Positions 11,063 to 20,433 of a stretch of DNA of 64,000 bases are shown here, in pieces. The notes under the pieces are model-generated. The model saw nothing but the letters and a program-made list of their open reading frames with translations. It searched no databases and was not told where the DNA came from. Position 1 is the stretch's first letter; each line of letters opens with the position of its first letter. The position numbers were made by a program, and so were the translations under genes. Source of the DNA: Propionibacteriaceae bacterium (lineage in GTDB: Bacteria; Actinomycetota; Actinomycetes; Propionibacteriales; Propionibacteriaceae); assembly GCA_031267645.1 (NCBI GenBank), contig JAIRYW010000027.1:1-64000 (forward strand). Reading direction: 5' to 3'.

Positions 11063-12564
11063 GGCCGCTCCTCCCGCCGGGCCAACTCGGCCCACAGCGG
11101 ACCCGACCACTGCTCCTCCAAGGCCCGTTCCAGGGCCGCCCCGACTCGGTAGAGCCGATCGTCGGCCAAGGGCGGCGCCATGACCTGCAGGCCGACCGGC
11201 AACCCGTCCTGGGGCGACAGGCCGATCGGGAAGGAGGCGGCGGCGTTGCCGGCCAAGTTGCTGGGGATGGTGCAGAGGTCGGCCTTGTACATGGCCAAGG
11301 GGTCGTCCACCCGCTCGCCCAGCTTGAAGGCCGTGGTCGGGGTGGCCGGCGAGACCAGCACGTCGACCTGCTCGAAGGCGGCCGCGAAGTCCTCGATGAT
11401 GAGGGTGCGGGTCTTCTGGGCCGAGCCGTAGTAGGCGTCGTAGTAGCCGCTGGAGAGGGCGTAGGTGCCGAGGATGATGCGCCTTTTAGCCTCGGCCCCG
11501 AACCCGGCCCCCCGGCTGCGCCGCATGACCTGCTCGACCGAATGGTCGCCGTCGTCGTCCACCCGCCAGCCGTAACGGACGGCGTCGAAGCGGGCCAGAT
11601 TGCTCGACACCTCGCTCGGCATGATGAGGTAGTAGGCCCCCAGGGCCAGCGGGAAGTGGGGACAGGAGACCTGCCGCACCTCGGCTCCGCCGGCCTCCAG
11701 CAGGGCCACCGCCTCGGCGAAACGCTGTTCGACGCCGGCGGCGTAACCCTCGCCGCCCAGCTCCTCGACCACTCCGACCTTGAGGCCGGCCAGGTCGAAG
11801 CGTTGAGCCGCCGCCACCACATCGGGGACCGGGGCGTCGATCGAGGTCGAGTCCTTCGGATCCCAGCCGGCGATGACCTGATGCAGCAAAGCGGCGTCCA
11901 GCACGCTACGGGCGCAGGGCCCGGGCTGGTCCAAGGAGGAAGCCATCGCCACCAGGCCGTAACGCGAACTGCCGCCGTAAGTCGGTTTGACCCCGACCGT
12001 GCCGGTGACGGAGGCCGGCTGACGGATCGAGCCGCCAGTGTCGGAGCCGATGGCCAAGGGCGTCTCGAACGCCACCAGGCTGGCGGCCGAGCCGCCGCCG
12101 GAGCCGCCCGGCACGCGCTCCAGATCCCACGGGTTGTGGGTCGGGCCGAAGGCCGAGTTCTCAGTCGACGAGCCCATGGCGAACTCGTCCAGATTGGTCT
12201 TGCCCAAGATGACCAGGCCGGCGTCCAGCAGCCGCTGGGTGACGGTGGCGTTGTAGGGCGGGATCCAGTCGCGCAAGATGAGCGAGCCGCAGGTGGTGGG
12301 GGCGCCGGCGTAAGCGAAGGCGTCCTTCAAGGCCACCGGCACGCCGGCCAACGGCCCCAGTTCCTGGCCGTCCGCCCGCCGCTGATCGACCCGCCGGGCC
12401 AGTTCCAGGGCCCGCTCGGCGTCGACGTGGAGGAAGGCCGCCACCGCCGGCTCGACTTGGGCGATGCGCTCCAAACAAGCCGTCGTGACCTCTTGGCTGG
12501 AGACCTGGCCGCCGGTCATCAGCTGGGACAGCTCCCACGCCCCCTTATGGATCAAATCGTTCAC
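11059..12564 (-). CDS. gatA: Aspartyl/glutamyl-tRNA amidotransferase subunit A
   Basis: Amidase-signature subunit that releases ammonia from glutamine for GatB. 501 residues. The Ser-cisSer-Lys triad can be read directly: Lys80 (VPVALKDAF), Ser155 (VPGGSGGG) and Ser179 (TGGSIRQPA). These sit one residue beyond the positions I recall for the S. aureus enzyme. The GTG start at 12564 overlaps the gatC stop (GTGA), and its own stop overlaps the gatB start (ATGA), so all three subunits are translationally coupled. Confidence 0.97.
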   Translation of the reverse strand: MNDLIHKGAWELSQLMTGGQVSSQEVTTACLERIAQVEPAVAAFLHVDAERALELARRVDQRRADGQELGPLAGVPVALKDAFAYAGAPTTCGSLILRDWIPPYNATVTQRLLDAGLVILGKTNLDEFAMGSSTENSAFGPTHNPWDLERVPGGSGGGSAASLVAFETPLAIGSDTGGSIRQPASVTGTVGVKPTYGGSSRYGLVAMASSLDQPGPCARSVLDAALLHQVIAGWDPKDSTSIDAPVPDVVAAAQRFDLAGLKVGVVEELGGEGYAAGVEQRFAEAVALLEAGGAEVRQVSCPHFPLALGAYYLIMPSEVSSNLARFDAVRYGWRVDDDGDHSVEQVMRRSRGAGFGAEAKRRIILGTYALSSGYYDAYYGSAQKTRTLIIEDFAAAFEQVDVLVSPATPTTAFKLGERVDDPLAMYKADLCTIPSNLAGNAAASFPIGLSPQDGLPVGLQVMAPPLADDRLYRVGAALERALEEQWSGPLWAELARREERP

Positions 12565-12857
12565 GCCGACTCCCCCAGGATCCGGGGCACTCGGAAGCGT
12601 CCGTCCTCGACCGCCGGGGCCATGGCCAAGACGGCCTCCCGGGGCAGGGAGGCGGTCACCACATCGTCCCGCATGACATTGACCAGGGCCAGGGCGTGCG
12701 AGGTCGGGGCCACCTCGGCCGTGGCGGCCTGGCTGACGCTGTCCACCGCCGTCAGGATCAAATCGAGCTGGCCGACCAGGCGTTCCAGCTCCGTCTCGGT
12801 CAATTCCAGGCGGGCCAGATCCGCCAATTTAGCCACGTCATCTCGGCTCAGGGCCAC
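12561..12857 (-). CDS. gatC: Aspartyl/glutamyl-tRNA amidotransferase subunit C
   Basis: Small belt-like subunit that stabilises GatA-GatB. About 98 residues: [20 protein letters not shown] at the N-terminus and the DDVV...REAVLAMAP core typical of GatC. I chose the GTG at 12857 because GGGAG lies 8 nt upstream; in-frame GTG 12866 and TTG 12872 would add 3 or 5 residues and overlap that ribosome site. First gene of the gatCAB operon. A TAGGAT box at 12892-12897 could be its -10. Confidence 0.92.
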   Translation of the reverse strand: MALSRDDVAKLADLARLELTETELERLVGQLDLILTAVDSVSQAATAEVAPTSHALALVNVMRDDVVTASLPREAVLAMAPAVEDGRFRVPRILGESA

Positions 12858-12891
12858 CGCGCACACTCCCAACCAGGTCGATCACGGCTTC

Positions 12892-12897
12892 ATCCTA
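12892..12897 (-). promoter_or_regulatory. Candidate -10 box of gatCAB (TAGGAT)
   Basis: TAGGAT on the minus strand, 34 bases upstream of the gatC start, gives a short leader that contains the GGGAG ribosome site. No clear -35 hexamer is visible. Confidence 0.3.
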
Positions 12898-13047
12898 ACC
12901 AGGCCGAGCGACGGCCGCCCGGACCGCGTCGATCGGGACGGCGGCCAGCCGGACTGACCCTCCCCCGGGTCAGATCGAGCGCCGCCGCCGGCGGCCCGAC
13001 GGCCGGGCTCGGTGGCCCCCGGGCCGGAAGTGCGACAGACTGAGACC

Positions 13048-13671
13048 ATGTTCTTATTGCGAGTGCAACTGCCGGAGGCCCCTGGCGCTCTCGGCCGGGT
13101 GGCCAGCGCCGTCGGCGCCATCGGAGCCAACATCCATTCGCTCGAGATCATCGACCACGGCCCGGGCTACGCCATCGACGATTTCATGGTCGACCTGCCG
13201 GCCGGTCTGATGCCCGACACCTTGGTCAGCGCCTGCCAGGAAGTCTCCGGGGTGCGCATCCTGTGGGTCTCCCGGCACCACTCCGACTGGAGCGTCGAAT
13301 CCGACATCTCGGTCTTGAACCGCATGGCCGAGGCCCCGGACATCGCCGGCCAGATCCTGACCCAGGAGGCGCCGGTCGTCTTCCACTCGACCTGGGCCGC
13401 CCTGTTGCTGCGCTCGGACCCGGTCCAAGTCCTGCAGGCCACCGACCTGGCCCCCGACTTCGCCGCCGACGGCGTGGTGGCGTTGGGCGACCTGACCGCG
13501 GCCAGAGCCTTCGAATTGCCGGCCGAGTGGCTGCCCCAGTGGGGCGAGACCTTGATCGCGCTGGCTCCCCTGTCCGGTCGCCGCACCATCGTGGTCGGCC
13601 GTCAAGGCGGCCCGACCTACCTCGACTCCGAGCTGACCCGCCTGCAACACCTGGCCGCCCTGGCCGGCTGA
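13048..13671 (+). CDS. ACT-domain protein
   Basis: 207 residues. The N-terminal 75 form an ACT domain (LRVQLPEAPGALGRVASAVG, then GANIHSLEIIDHG), the fold that senses small ligands such as amino acids. The remainder resembles no enzyme I know but keeps a regular alpha/beta pattern. Homologues sit beside gatC and ligA in mycobacteria (Rv3013), and the same placement is kept here, divergent from gatCAB. A regulatory role is likely but the ligand is unknown. The ATG at 13048 is preferred over the upstream start at 13012 because the ACT strand begins immediately (FLLRVQL) and a -10-like CAGACT ends 6 nt before it. Confidence 0.85.
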   Translation: MFLLRVQLPEAPGALGRVASAVGAIGANIHSLEIIDHGPGYAIDDFMVDLPAGLMPDTLVSACQEVSGVRILWVSRHHSDWSVESDISVLNRMAEAPDIAGQILTQEAPVVFHSTWAALLLRSDPVQVLQATDLAPDFAADGVVALGDLTAARAFELPAEWLPQWGETLIALAPLSGRRTIVVGRQGGPTYLDSELTRLQHLAALAG

Positions 13672-13678
13672 ACCGGCC
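13662..13678. terminator. Short hairpin between convergent genes
   Basis: GGCCGG / CCGGCC with a 5-nt loop spanning the stop codon of the ACT gene, just before the end of the convergent small membrane gene. No T-run follows. Confidence 0.35.
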
Positions 13679-13685
13679 GCCGGCC

Positions 13686-13895
13686 TCAGACGCCCATCAA
13701 GCTGGAATAGACCAGTCGGCCGATCGTGAACAAGGCCGCCGCCGCCGCCAAGGCCACCAGCACCGTCAACCAGCGCATCCGGCGCTTGGCCCGGGTGGCG
13801 GCCACTCGGATGGGACCCCATTCGCCGACCTCGGGTTGGGCCCGCACCGGCGTGACGTCGTGCAGGTTGAGGTCGGTCCAGATCGGCACTCTCAC
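13686..13895 (-). CDS. Small single-pass membrane protein, unknown function
   Basis: 69 residues. A soluble N-terminal stretch (about 1-35, ending in a basic RAKRRMR) precedes one hydrophobic helix (WLTVLVALAAAAALFTIG, about 42-60) and a short tail. The Arg/Lys cluster before the helix predicts the N-terminus inside. The GTG start is supported by a TAGACT box ending exactly 6 nt upstream (13902-13907, minus). No family is recognised. It lies between the ACT gene and the divergent GntR regulator; neither it nor the regulator belongs to the block as found in M. tuberculosis. Confidence 0.65.
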   Translation of the reverse strand: MRVPIWTDLNLHDVTPVRAQPEVGEWGPIRVAATRAKRRMRWLTVLVALAAAAALFTIGRLVYSSLMGV

Positions 13896-13901
13896 CCGCT
13901 C

Positions 13902-13907
13902 AGTCTA
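13902..13907 (-). promoter_or_regulatory. -10 box (TAGACT) of a leaderless small membrane gene
   Basis: TAGACT, then 6 nt, then the GTG start at 13895. No Shine-Dalgarno sequence fits in the gap. Confidence 0.5.
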
Positions 13908-14105
13908 ACTCGGGCGACCGCCCGTCGACCCGAGTCCGGGCCAGCCGCGGCCCGGTCCGGGGCGATCCCGAGCCGAGCGGTGGAGACGCTCGTTGAGGCC
14001 TATTGTCGAGCAGGTTGACGAATCGAGTGAGCGGCCCGGCTGAACTAGCGTCACCAGAGTCGCCCGGGACCTCCCGTCGTCCGGCCCGATCTGTCCTTGG
14101 GCCCG

Positions 14106-14111
14106 TACAAT
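14106..14111 (+). promoter_or_regulatory. Candidate -10 box (TACAAT) of the GntR gene
   Basis: TACAAT 23 bases before the ATG. Initiation about 7 nt downstream would give a leader of roughly 17 nt that includes GGAG. No convincing -35. Confidence 0.4.
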
Positions 14112-14134
14112 TCGCTAGGGAGAAATGGAGCAGA

Positions 14135-14842
14135 ATGGTCAGGAACATCTCCGTAACGTCCGTTGTTGACGCCGTGGTCGAGGACTTCAAGGCCTTGGTG
14201 CTGGCCCGCGAGGTGTCCCCCGGGGCCTCCGTCACCGAGAACGACCTGGCTCAGCGTTACGACATCGCCCGGGCCACCGCCAAGGCCGCCATCGAACGAC
14301 TGGTCAACGACAAGGTCTTGAACCGTCGCAACCACAAGACCGCCCGCGTCGTGTCGCTGGGCCCAGCCGACGTCCGCGACATTTACAACGCCCGCTTGTG
14401 CCTGGAGTCCGAGGTCCTGCGCCGACTGGCCCGGAGCCAGGGCGACTGGTCGGAGTGCCGCCAGGCCAACGCGGAGATCCGGGCCCTTTGGGCCGAGGGG
14501 GTGTGGGACATCACCCTGCCCGACCTGCGTTTCCACACCTCGCTGGTGGCCGCCTCGAACAGCTCCCGGCTGACCTCGATCTACGCCTCGCTGGCCTGCG
14601 AGGTCAGACTCTGCCTGTCACAGTTGCAAGGCGCCCAACGGCTCAGCCCGGAGATCATCGTGGCCGAGCACGCCAAACTGCTCGACTTGGTCGAAAGCGG
14701 CGACGGCGAAGGGGCGGCCCGTCTACTGGACGAGCACCTCAGCCGCGCCCGCGAGCTGCTGGCCGGCAGCTTGGGCGGCGTCTCCGGCCCGGAGGCCTTC
14801 ATGCCCTCGTCCGCCCTGGCCGAATTGTCCCAACCGGCCTGA
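14135..14842 (+). CDS. GntR-family transcriptional regulator (FadR/FCD type)
   Basis: 235 residues. The N-terminal winged helix-turn-helix spans about residues 20-85 (ENDLAQRYDIARATAKAAIERLV is the recognition part). The C-terminal all-helical FCD ligand domain has the expected metal/ligand residues: Asp and His in DLRFHTSL, His in VAEHAKLL and His in DEHLSRA. FCD regulators usually sense carboxylates or amino-acid-like ligands and bind short palindromes containing GTNNNAC or GTATAC. The start at 14135 is supported by GGAG 4 nt upstream; the frame stays open to 14003, but that part has no HTH-like sequence. No target gene is adjacent in the same direction. The inverted repeat at 54813-54830 is one possible, untested site. 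Confidence 0.85.
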   Translation: MVRNISVTSVVDAVVEDFKALVLAREVSPGASVTENDLAQRYDIARATAKAAIERLVNDKVLNRRNHKTARVVSLGPADVRDIYNARLCLESEVLRRLARSQGDWSECRQANAEIRALWAEGVWDITLPDLRFHTSLVAASNSSRLTSIYASLACEVRLCLSQLQGAQRLSPEIIVAEHAKLLDLVESGDGEGAARLLDEHLSRARELLAGSLGGVSGPEAFMPSSALAELSQPA

Positions 14843-14867
14843 GCCGGACGGTGGGCCGCCGGCTCAG
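14839..14867. terminator. Bidirectional hairpin between GntR gene and ligA
   Basis: Perfect 8-bp arms CTGAGCCG / CGGCTCAG with a 13-nt spacer, overlapping the stop of the GntR gene and ending 8 bases before the ligA stop. The position between convergent genes favours a shared terminator without a U-tract. Confidence 0.6.
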
Positions 14868-14874
14868 ACGGCCC

Positions 14875-17031
<2,157 letters not shown>

Positions 17032-18060
17032 TCAGCCAAGACGCCCCGCGCTCCGATCACCAACCCGGCCGTCGGCGGCTGACTGGTCCACCGCCTGGGC
17101 CAGACGGACCAGGAGAGCGGCCCGTTCCGAAGCTCCCTCGACCGTGAAACCGGCCAGCCCACAGGCCGGGGTGAGCCAGAGGCGGCCTTGGGCCGGGTCG
17201 ACGCCGAGGTGCTCGAGCGAGTCCAGGACCACCGGCAAGAGCTCGTCCAAGCCGACCCGGCGCTGGGGCGCGTCGGTCGGCGCCGCCCCCAGCCAGAGGA
17301 CGCCGCCGGCTTGGTAGAACTGGGCCAAGCCGTCGCTGGTCTCACCGTCCAATCGAGCCAGGTCGAGGCTGACGGCGCTGAAGCCGGCCTGGCCCAGGGT
17401 CGAGCAATCCAGGCCGCTGGCGCAACAGTGGACCACGGTCTGATCCAACCCGATCCGTTCGGCCCAGGCCGACAGTCCGGCGTAGCCCTCGGTCAGGCGG
17501 TCCGGTTCGACCGGCCGGTGGCGGCGCAGCCCCGAGGCGGAGCCGATCGTCCCGGCCGCCACGGCCGGCAGCAGGGGCTCGTCCACCTGGAAGCTGAGCT
17601 GGGCCCCGGGGACCAGCCGACGGGCTCGTTCGCACCAGTCGGCGGCCGCCTGCGACCAGGCCTGGGCCAGGTCCCGGCAGGCCCCGGCGTCCGACAGCAG
17701 GACCTCGCCCGAGCCCAATCCGATCAGTCCGCACAGGGTCCAGGGGCCGGCCAGGCTGACGTGCCAGGGCCCCTGATGGCCTTCCCAACGCTCCGCCGCC
17801 CGGTCCAGGTCGTCCCGCAGCCGGGCTCCGGCCTGGCGCTGCTCCCGGCTGACGTGCCGGGCCGTGGTCCAACCGAAGGGGCCGGCTTCGAAGCCGAGTT
17901 GGTCGATCAAGCCGACCGCCCGCCCGATCATGTCGGCCCCCTGGCCCCGAGCCGGCAGTTCGGGCAGGAAAGGGGCCTCACGGAAGGCTCGCCCGACTTG
18001 GTCGAGGGCGGAGCCGAAGTCCTGGCCCGGCCAGGAGCCCAAGCCCGTCACAGCTGTCAT
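17032..18060 (-). CDS. MetE-like protein (cobalamin-independent methionine synthase C-terminal fold)
   Basis: 342 residues resembling the C-terminal barrel of vitamin-B12-independent methionine synthase; homologous in position and type to the M. tuberculosis protein next to ligA (Rv3015c). Recognisable barrel elements: WHVSLAGPWTL, LSFQVDEPLLPAV, and the zinc-type His/Cys motif VVHCCASGLD with LTPACGLAGFT near the end. The N-terminal half of true MetE is missing, so it is probably not a complete methionine synthase. Methyl transfer from another donor, or a methylcobalamin-linked role, is possible. The ATG at 18060 is supported by a TAAGGT box exactly 6 nt upstream. Confidence 0.82.
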   Translation of the reverse strand: MTAVTGLGSWPGQDFGSALDQVGRAFREAPFLPELPARGQGADMIGRAVGLIDQLGFEAGPFGWTTARHVSREQRQAGARLRDDLDRAAERWEGHQGPWHVSLAGPWTLCGLIGLGSGEVLLSDAGACRDLAQAWSQAAADWCERARRLVPGAQLSFQVDEPLLPAVAAGTIGSASGLRRHRPVEPDRLTEGYAGLSAWAERIGLDQTVVHCCASGLDCSTLGQAGFSAVSLDLARLDGETSDGLAQFYQAGGVLWLGAAPTDAPQRRVGLDELLPVVLDSLEHLGVDPAQGRLWLTPACGLAGFTVEGASERAALLVRLAQAVDQSAADGRVGDRSAGRLG

Positions 18061-18066
18061 GGCGCC

Positions 18067-18072
18067 ACCTTA
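18067..18072 (-). promoter_or_regulatory. -10 box (TAAGGT) of the MetE-like gene
   Basis: TAAGGT, 6-nt gap, ATG at 18060. No ribosome site in the gap, so a leaderless transcript is predicted. ligA would be co-transcribed. Confidence 0.5.
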
Positions 18073-18247
18073 GCCCGGCCGTCGCCAGCTCGATCCCACC
18101 CCGACGGCCACCCCAGGCGGTAGGCTGCTGAGCGGTGCGGTCGGCGCCGCTTGGGCCGGTCGAGGCCGTGCCCCGACCCCGGACATCCCCGGCCTCGGCT
18201 GGACCGACCGGACCAGTCGCCGCCCGGACCGACCCGACGAGGAAGGC

Positions 18248-20383
18248 ATGACGCAACCTGAACTGCCAGCTCCACCGGACGACGCCCGTCTGGGCGTCGA
18301 ACTGACCCCGCAAGGAGCTCGCTTCGCCCTCTGGGCGCCACGGGCCAGTCGGGTCGAGCTGGCTCTGCTGGCCCGCGACCACAGCCAAACCAATCTCGAT
18401 CTGACCGTCTCCGCCGGCGGCGTCTGGAGCGTCCTGGCCCCCGGCGTCGAGCCGGGCCAGCTGTACGGCTACCGCGTGCACGGCCGCTGGAGCCCGCAGA
18501 CCGGGCAGCGCTTCAACCCGGCCCGCCTCTTACTCGACCCCTACGCCCGCGCCATCACCTCCGGGGTCGACTACGCCGGGCCGATCCACGACCACACCTC
18601 GGAGTCGAATTACCTGCCCGACCCGACCGACTCCTCGATGGCCGTGCCGCTGTCGGTGGTGGTGGCCGACACGCCGCCGCCGATCCCCTTGGCCGCAACG
18701 GTCGACCCCAGCCGTCGGGTCATCTTGGAGACCCACCTGCGCGGCTACACCTGGCACCACCCACGGGTGCCGGAGCACCTGCGCGGCACCTACGCCGGGT
18801 TGAGCTATCCGGCCCTGATCGACCATCTCAAGTCGATCGGCGTCACCACCGTCGAGCTGCTGCCGGTCCACCACTTCGTGTCCGAGCCCTTCCTGGTGCG
18901 GGCCGGGCTGTCCAACTACTGGGGCTACAACACCCTGGGCTACTTCGCCCCCCACGCCGCCTACGCCGCCGCCGGCACCATGGGCGAACAGGTCGACGAG
19001 TTCAAAGCCATGGTGTCCCAATTCCACCAGGCCGGCCTCGAAGTCTTCTTGGACGTGGTCTACAACCACACCGGCGAGGGCAACCACGAAGGGCCGACCT
19101 TGTCCTTCCGCGGCATCGACCACGCCGGCTACTACCGTCTGACCGACGACCTGCACAACGATTACGACGTGACCGGCTGCGGCAACTCGGTCGACACCTC
19201 GCAGCCCGGCGTGCTGCGTCTGGTGCTGGACTCGCTGCGCTACTGGACCACCCACATGGGGGTGGACGGCTTCCGCTTCGATCTGGCTCCGACTCTGATC
19301 CGCGACCGCCAGCACGCCATCGACCAGGACCACCCCTTCAAACGGGCTCTGCGCCAAGACCCGGTCCTGAGCCAGGTCACCGTCATCGCCGAGCCCTGGG
19401 ACATCGGCCCCGACGGCTATCAGCTGGGAGCTTGGGGCGAGGGCTGGGGCGAGTGGAACGGCCGCTTCCGCGACTGTCTGCGCGACTATTGGCGCGGCGC
19501 CTCGGGCGGAGTCCAGGAGTTGGCCACCCGCTTGTCCGGCTCGCCCGACCTGTTCGAGCAGGGCCACCGTCCGACCACCGCTTCGATCAATCTGGTGACG
19601 GCCCACGACGGCTTCACCCTGCGCGACCTGGTGTCGTACAACACCAAGCACAACCAAGCCAATCGGGAGTCGAACCGGGATGGCTCGAATGACAATCGCT
19701 CTTGGAACTGCGGAGTCGAGGGCGAGACCGACGACCGGGCCGTCCTGGCGTTGCGCCAGCGCCAGGTCCGCAACTTCCTGACCAGTTTGGTGCTGTCCCA
19801 TGGCACGCCCATGCTGACCGCTGGCGACGAGATGGGGCGGACCCAGGGCGGCAACAACAATGCCTACTGCCAAGACAGTCCTATCTCCTGGTCGTCTTGG
19901 GATCCGGAGTCGACCTGGCCCGAGCTGATCGACTTCACCAGCGACCTGATCAGTCTGCGGCAAGCCCATCCGGCTCTGCGACCGAGCGGCTTCCTGCACC
20001 GGGACGAGGTGCTGGACGCCCAAGGCGAGGGGCTGGGCCGACCCGACTTGGCCTGGTTGAACGGCTACGACGGCGAGATGAAGACCTCGGATTGGCACGA
20101 CCCGGGGCGCCACCTCCTGGGCATGTACTGCTCGACCGCCGGCGAGGCTTTCTTGACCTGGTTCCACTCCGGCCCCGACCCGATCGGGATCACCTTGCCC
20201 GGCCAACCCTGGGGCCAGTCCTATCACGTCTTATTGCACACCGGCGAGGACGACGAACTGCCCTCGGCCGGCTTCAGCCTGCTCCCCGGCCATAACCTCG
20301 TCCTGCCCGGCCGGACCGTCGTGGTGATGCGGGCCGAGGCCCCGGAGCAGGCGACTCAGCCGCCGACCGACGCCGTGGACTGA
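18248..20383 (+). CDS. glgX: Glycogen debranching enzyme GlgX (isoamylase type)
   Basis: GH13 enzyme of 711 residues that hydrolyses alpha-1,6 branches of glycogen limit dextrin. An N-terminal CBM48/isoamylase beta domain (GARFALWAPRASRVELALL; GYRVHGRWSPQTGQRFNP) leads into the TIM barrel. The four GH13 motifs are visible: LDVVYNHTGEG, DGFRFDLAPT with the nucleophile Asp, VIAEPWDIG with the acid/base Glu, and TAHDGFTLRDLVSYN with the third Asp. The GlgX segment NHEGPTLSFRGID precedes the product-proximal loop. GAGGAAGG lies just upstream of the ATG. Divergent from the MetE-like gene and first of three glucan genes in the same direction. Confidence 0.95.
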   Translation: MTQPELPAPPDDARLGVELTPQGARFALWAPRASRVELALLARDHSQTNLDLTVSAGGVWSVLAPGVEPGQLYGYRVHGRWSPQTGQRFNPARLLLDPYARAITSGVDYAGPIHDHTSESNYLPDPTDSSMAVPLSVVVADTPPPIPLAATVDPSRRVILETHLRGYTWHHPRVPEHLRGTYAGLSYPALIDHLKSIGVTTVELLPVHHFVSEPFLVRAGLSNYWGYNTLGYFAPHAAYAAAGTMGEQVDEFKAMVSQFHQAGLEVFLDVVYNHTGEGNHEGPTLSFRGIDHAGYYRLTDDLHNDYDVTGCGNSVDTSQPGVLRLVLDSLRYWTTHMGVDGFRFDLAPTLIRDRQHAIDQDHPFKRALRQDPVLSQVTVIAEPWDIGPDGYQLGAWGEGWGEWNGRFRDCLRDYWRGASGGVQELATRLSGSPDLFEQGHRPTTASINLVTAHDGFTLRDLVSYNTKHNQANRESNRDGSNDNRSWNCGVEGETDDRAVLALRQRQVRNFLTSLVLSHGTPMLTAGDEMGRTQGGNNNAYCQDSPISWSSWDPESTWPELIDFTSDLISLRQAHPALRPSGFLHRDEVLDAQGEGLGRPDLAWLNGYDGEMKTSDWHDPGRHLLGMYCSTAGEAFLTWFHSGPDPIGITLPGQPWGQSYHVLLHTGEDDELPSAGFSLLPGHNLVLPGRTVVVMRAEAPEQATQPPTDAVD

Positions 20384-20421
20384 TGGGGCCAGTCGGTGCT
20401 GTCAAGTCGCAGTCGGATCGG

Positions 20422-20427
20422 TAAGTT
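20422..20427 (+). promoter_or_regulatory. -10 box (TAAGTT) fixing the glgE start
   Basis: TAAGTT, then exactly 6 nt, then ATG at 20434. No Shine-Dalgarno sequence is present. The spacing matches the other leaderless starts in the window and supports translation of the whole N-terminal extension. Confidence 0.5.
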
Positions 20428-20433
20428 TGTTCC

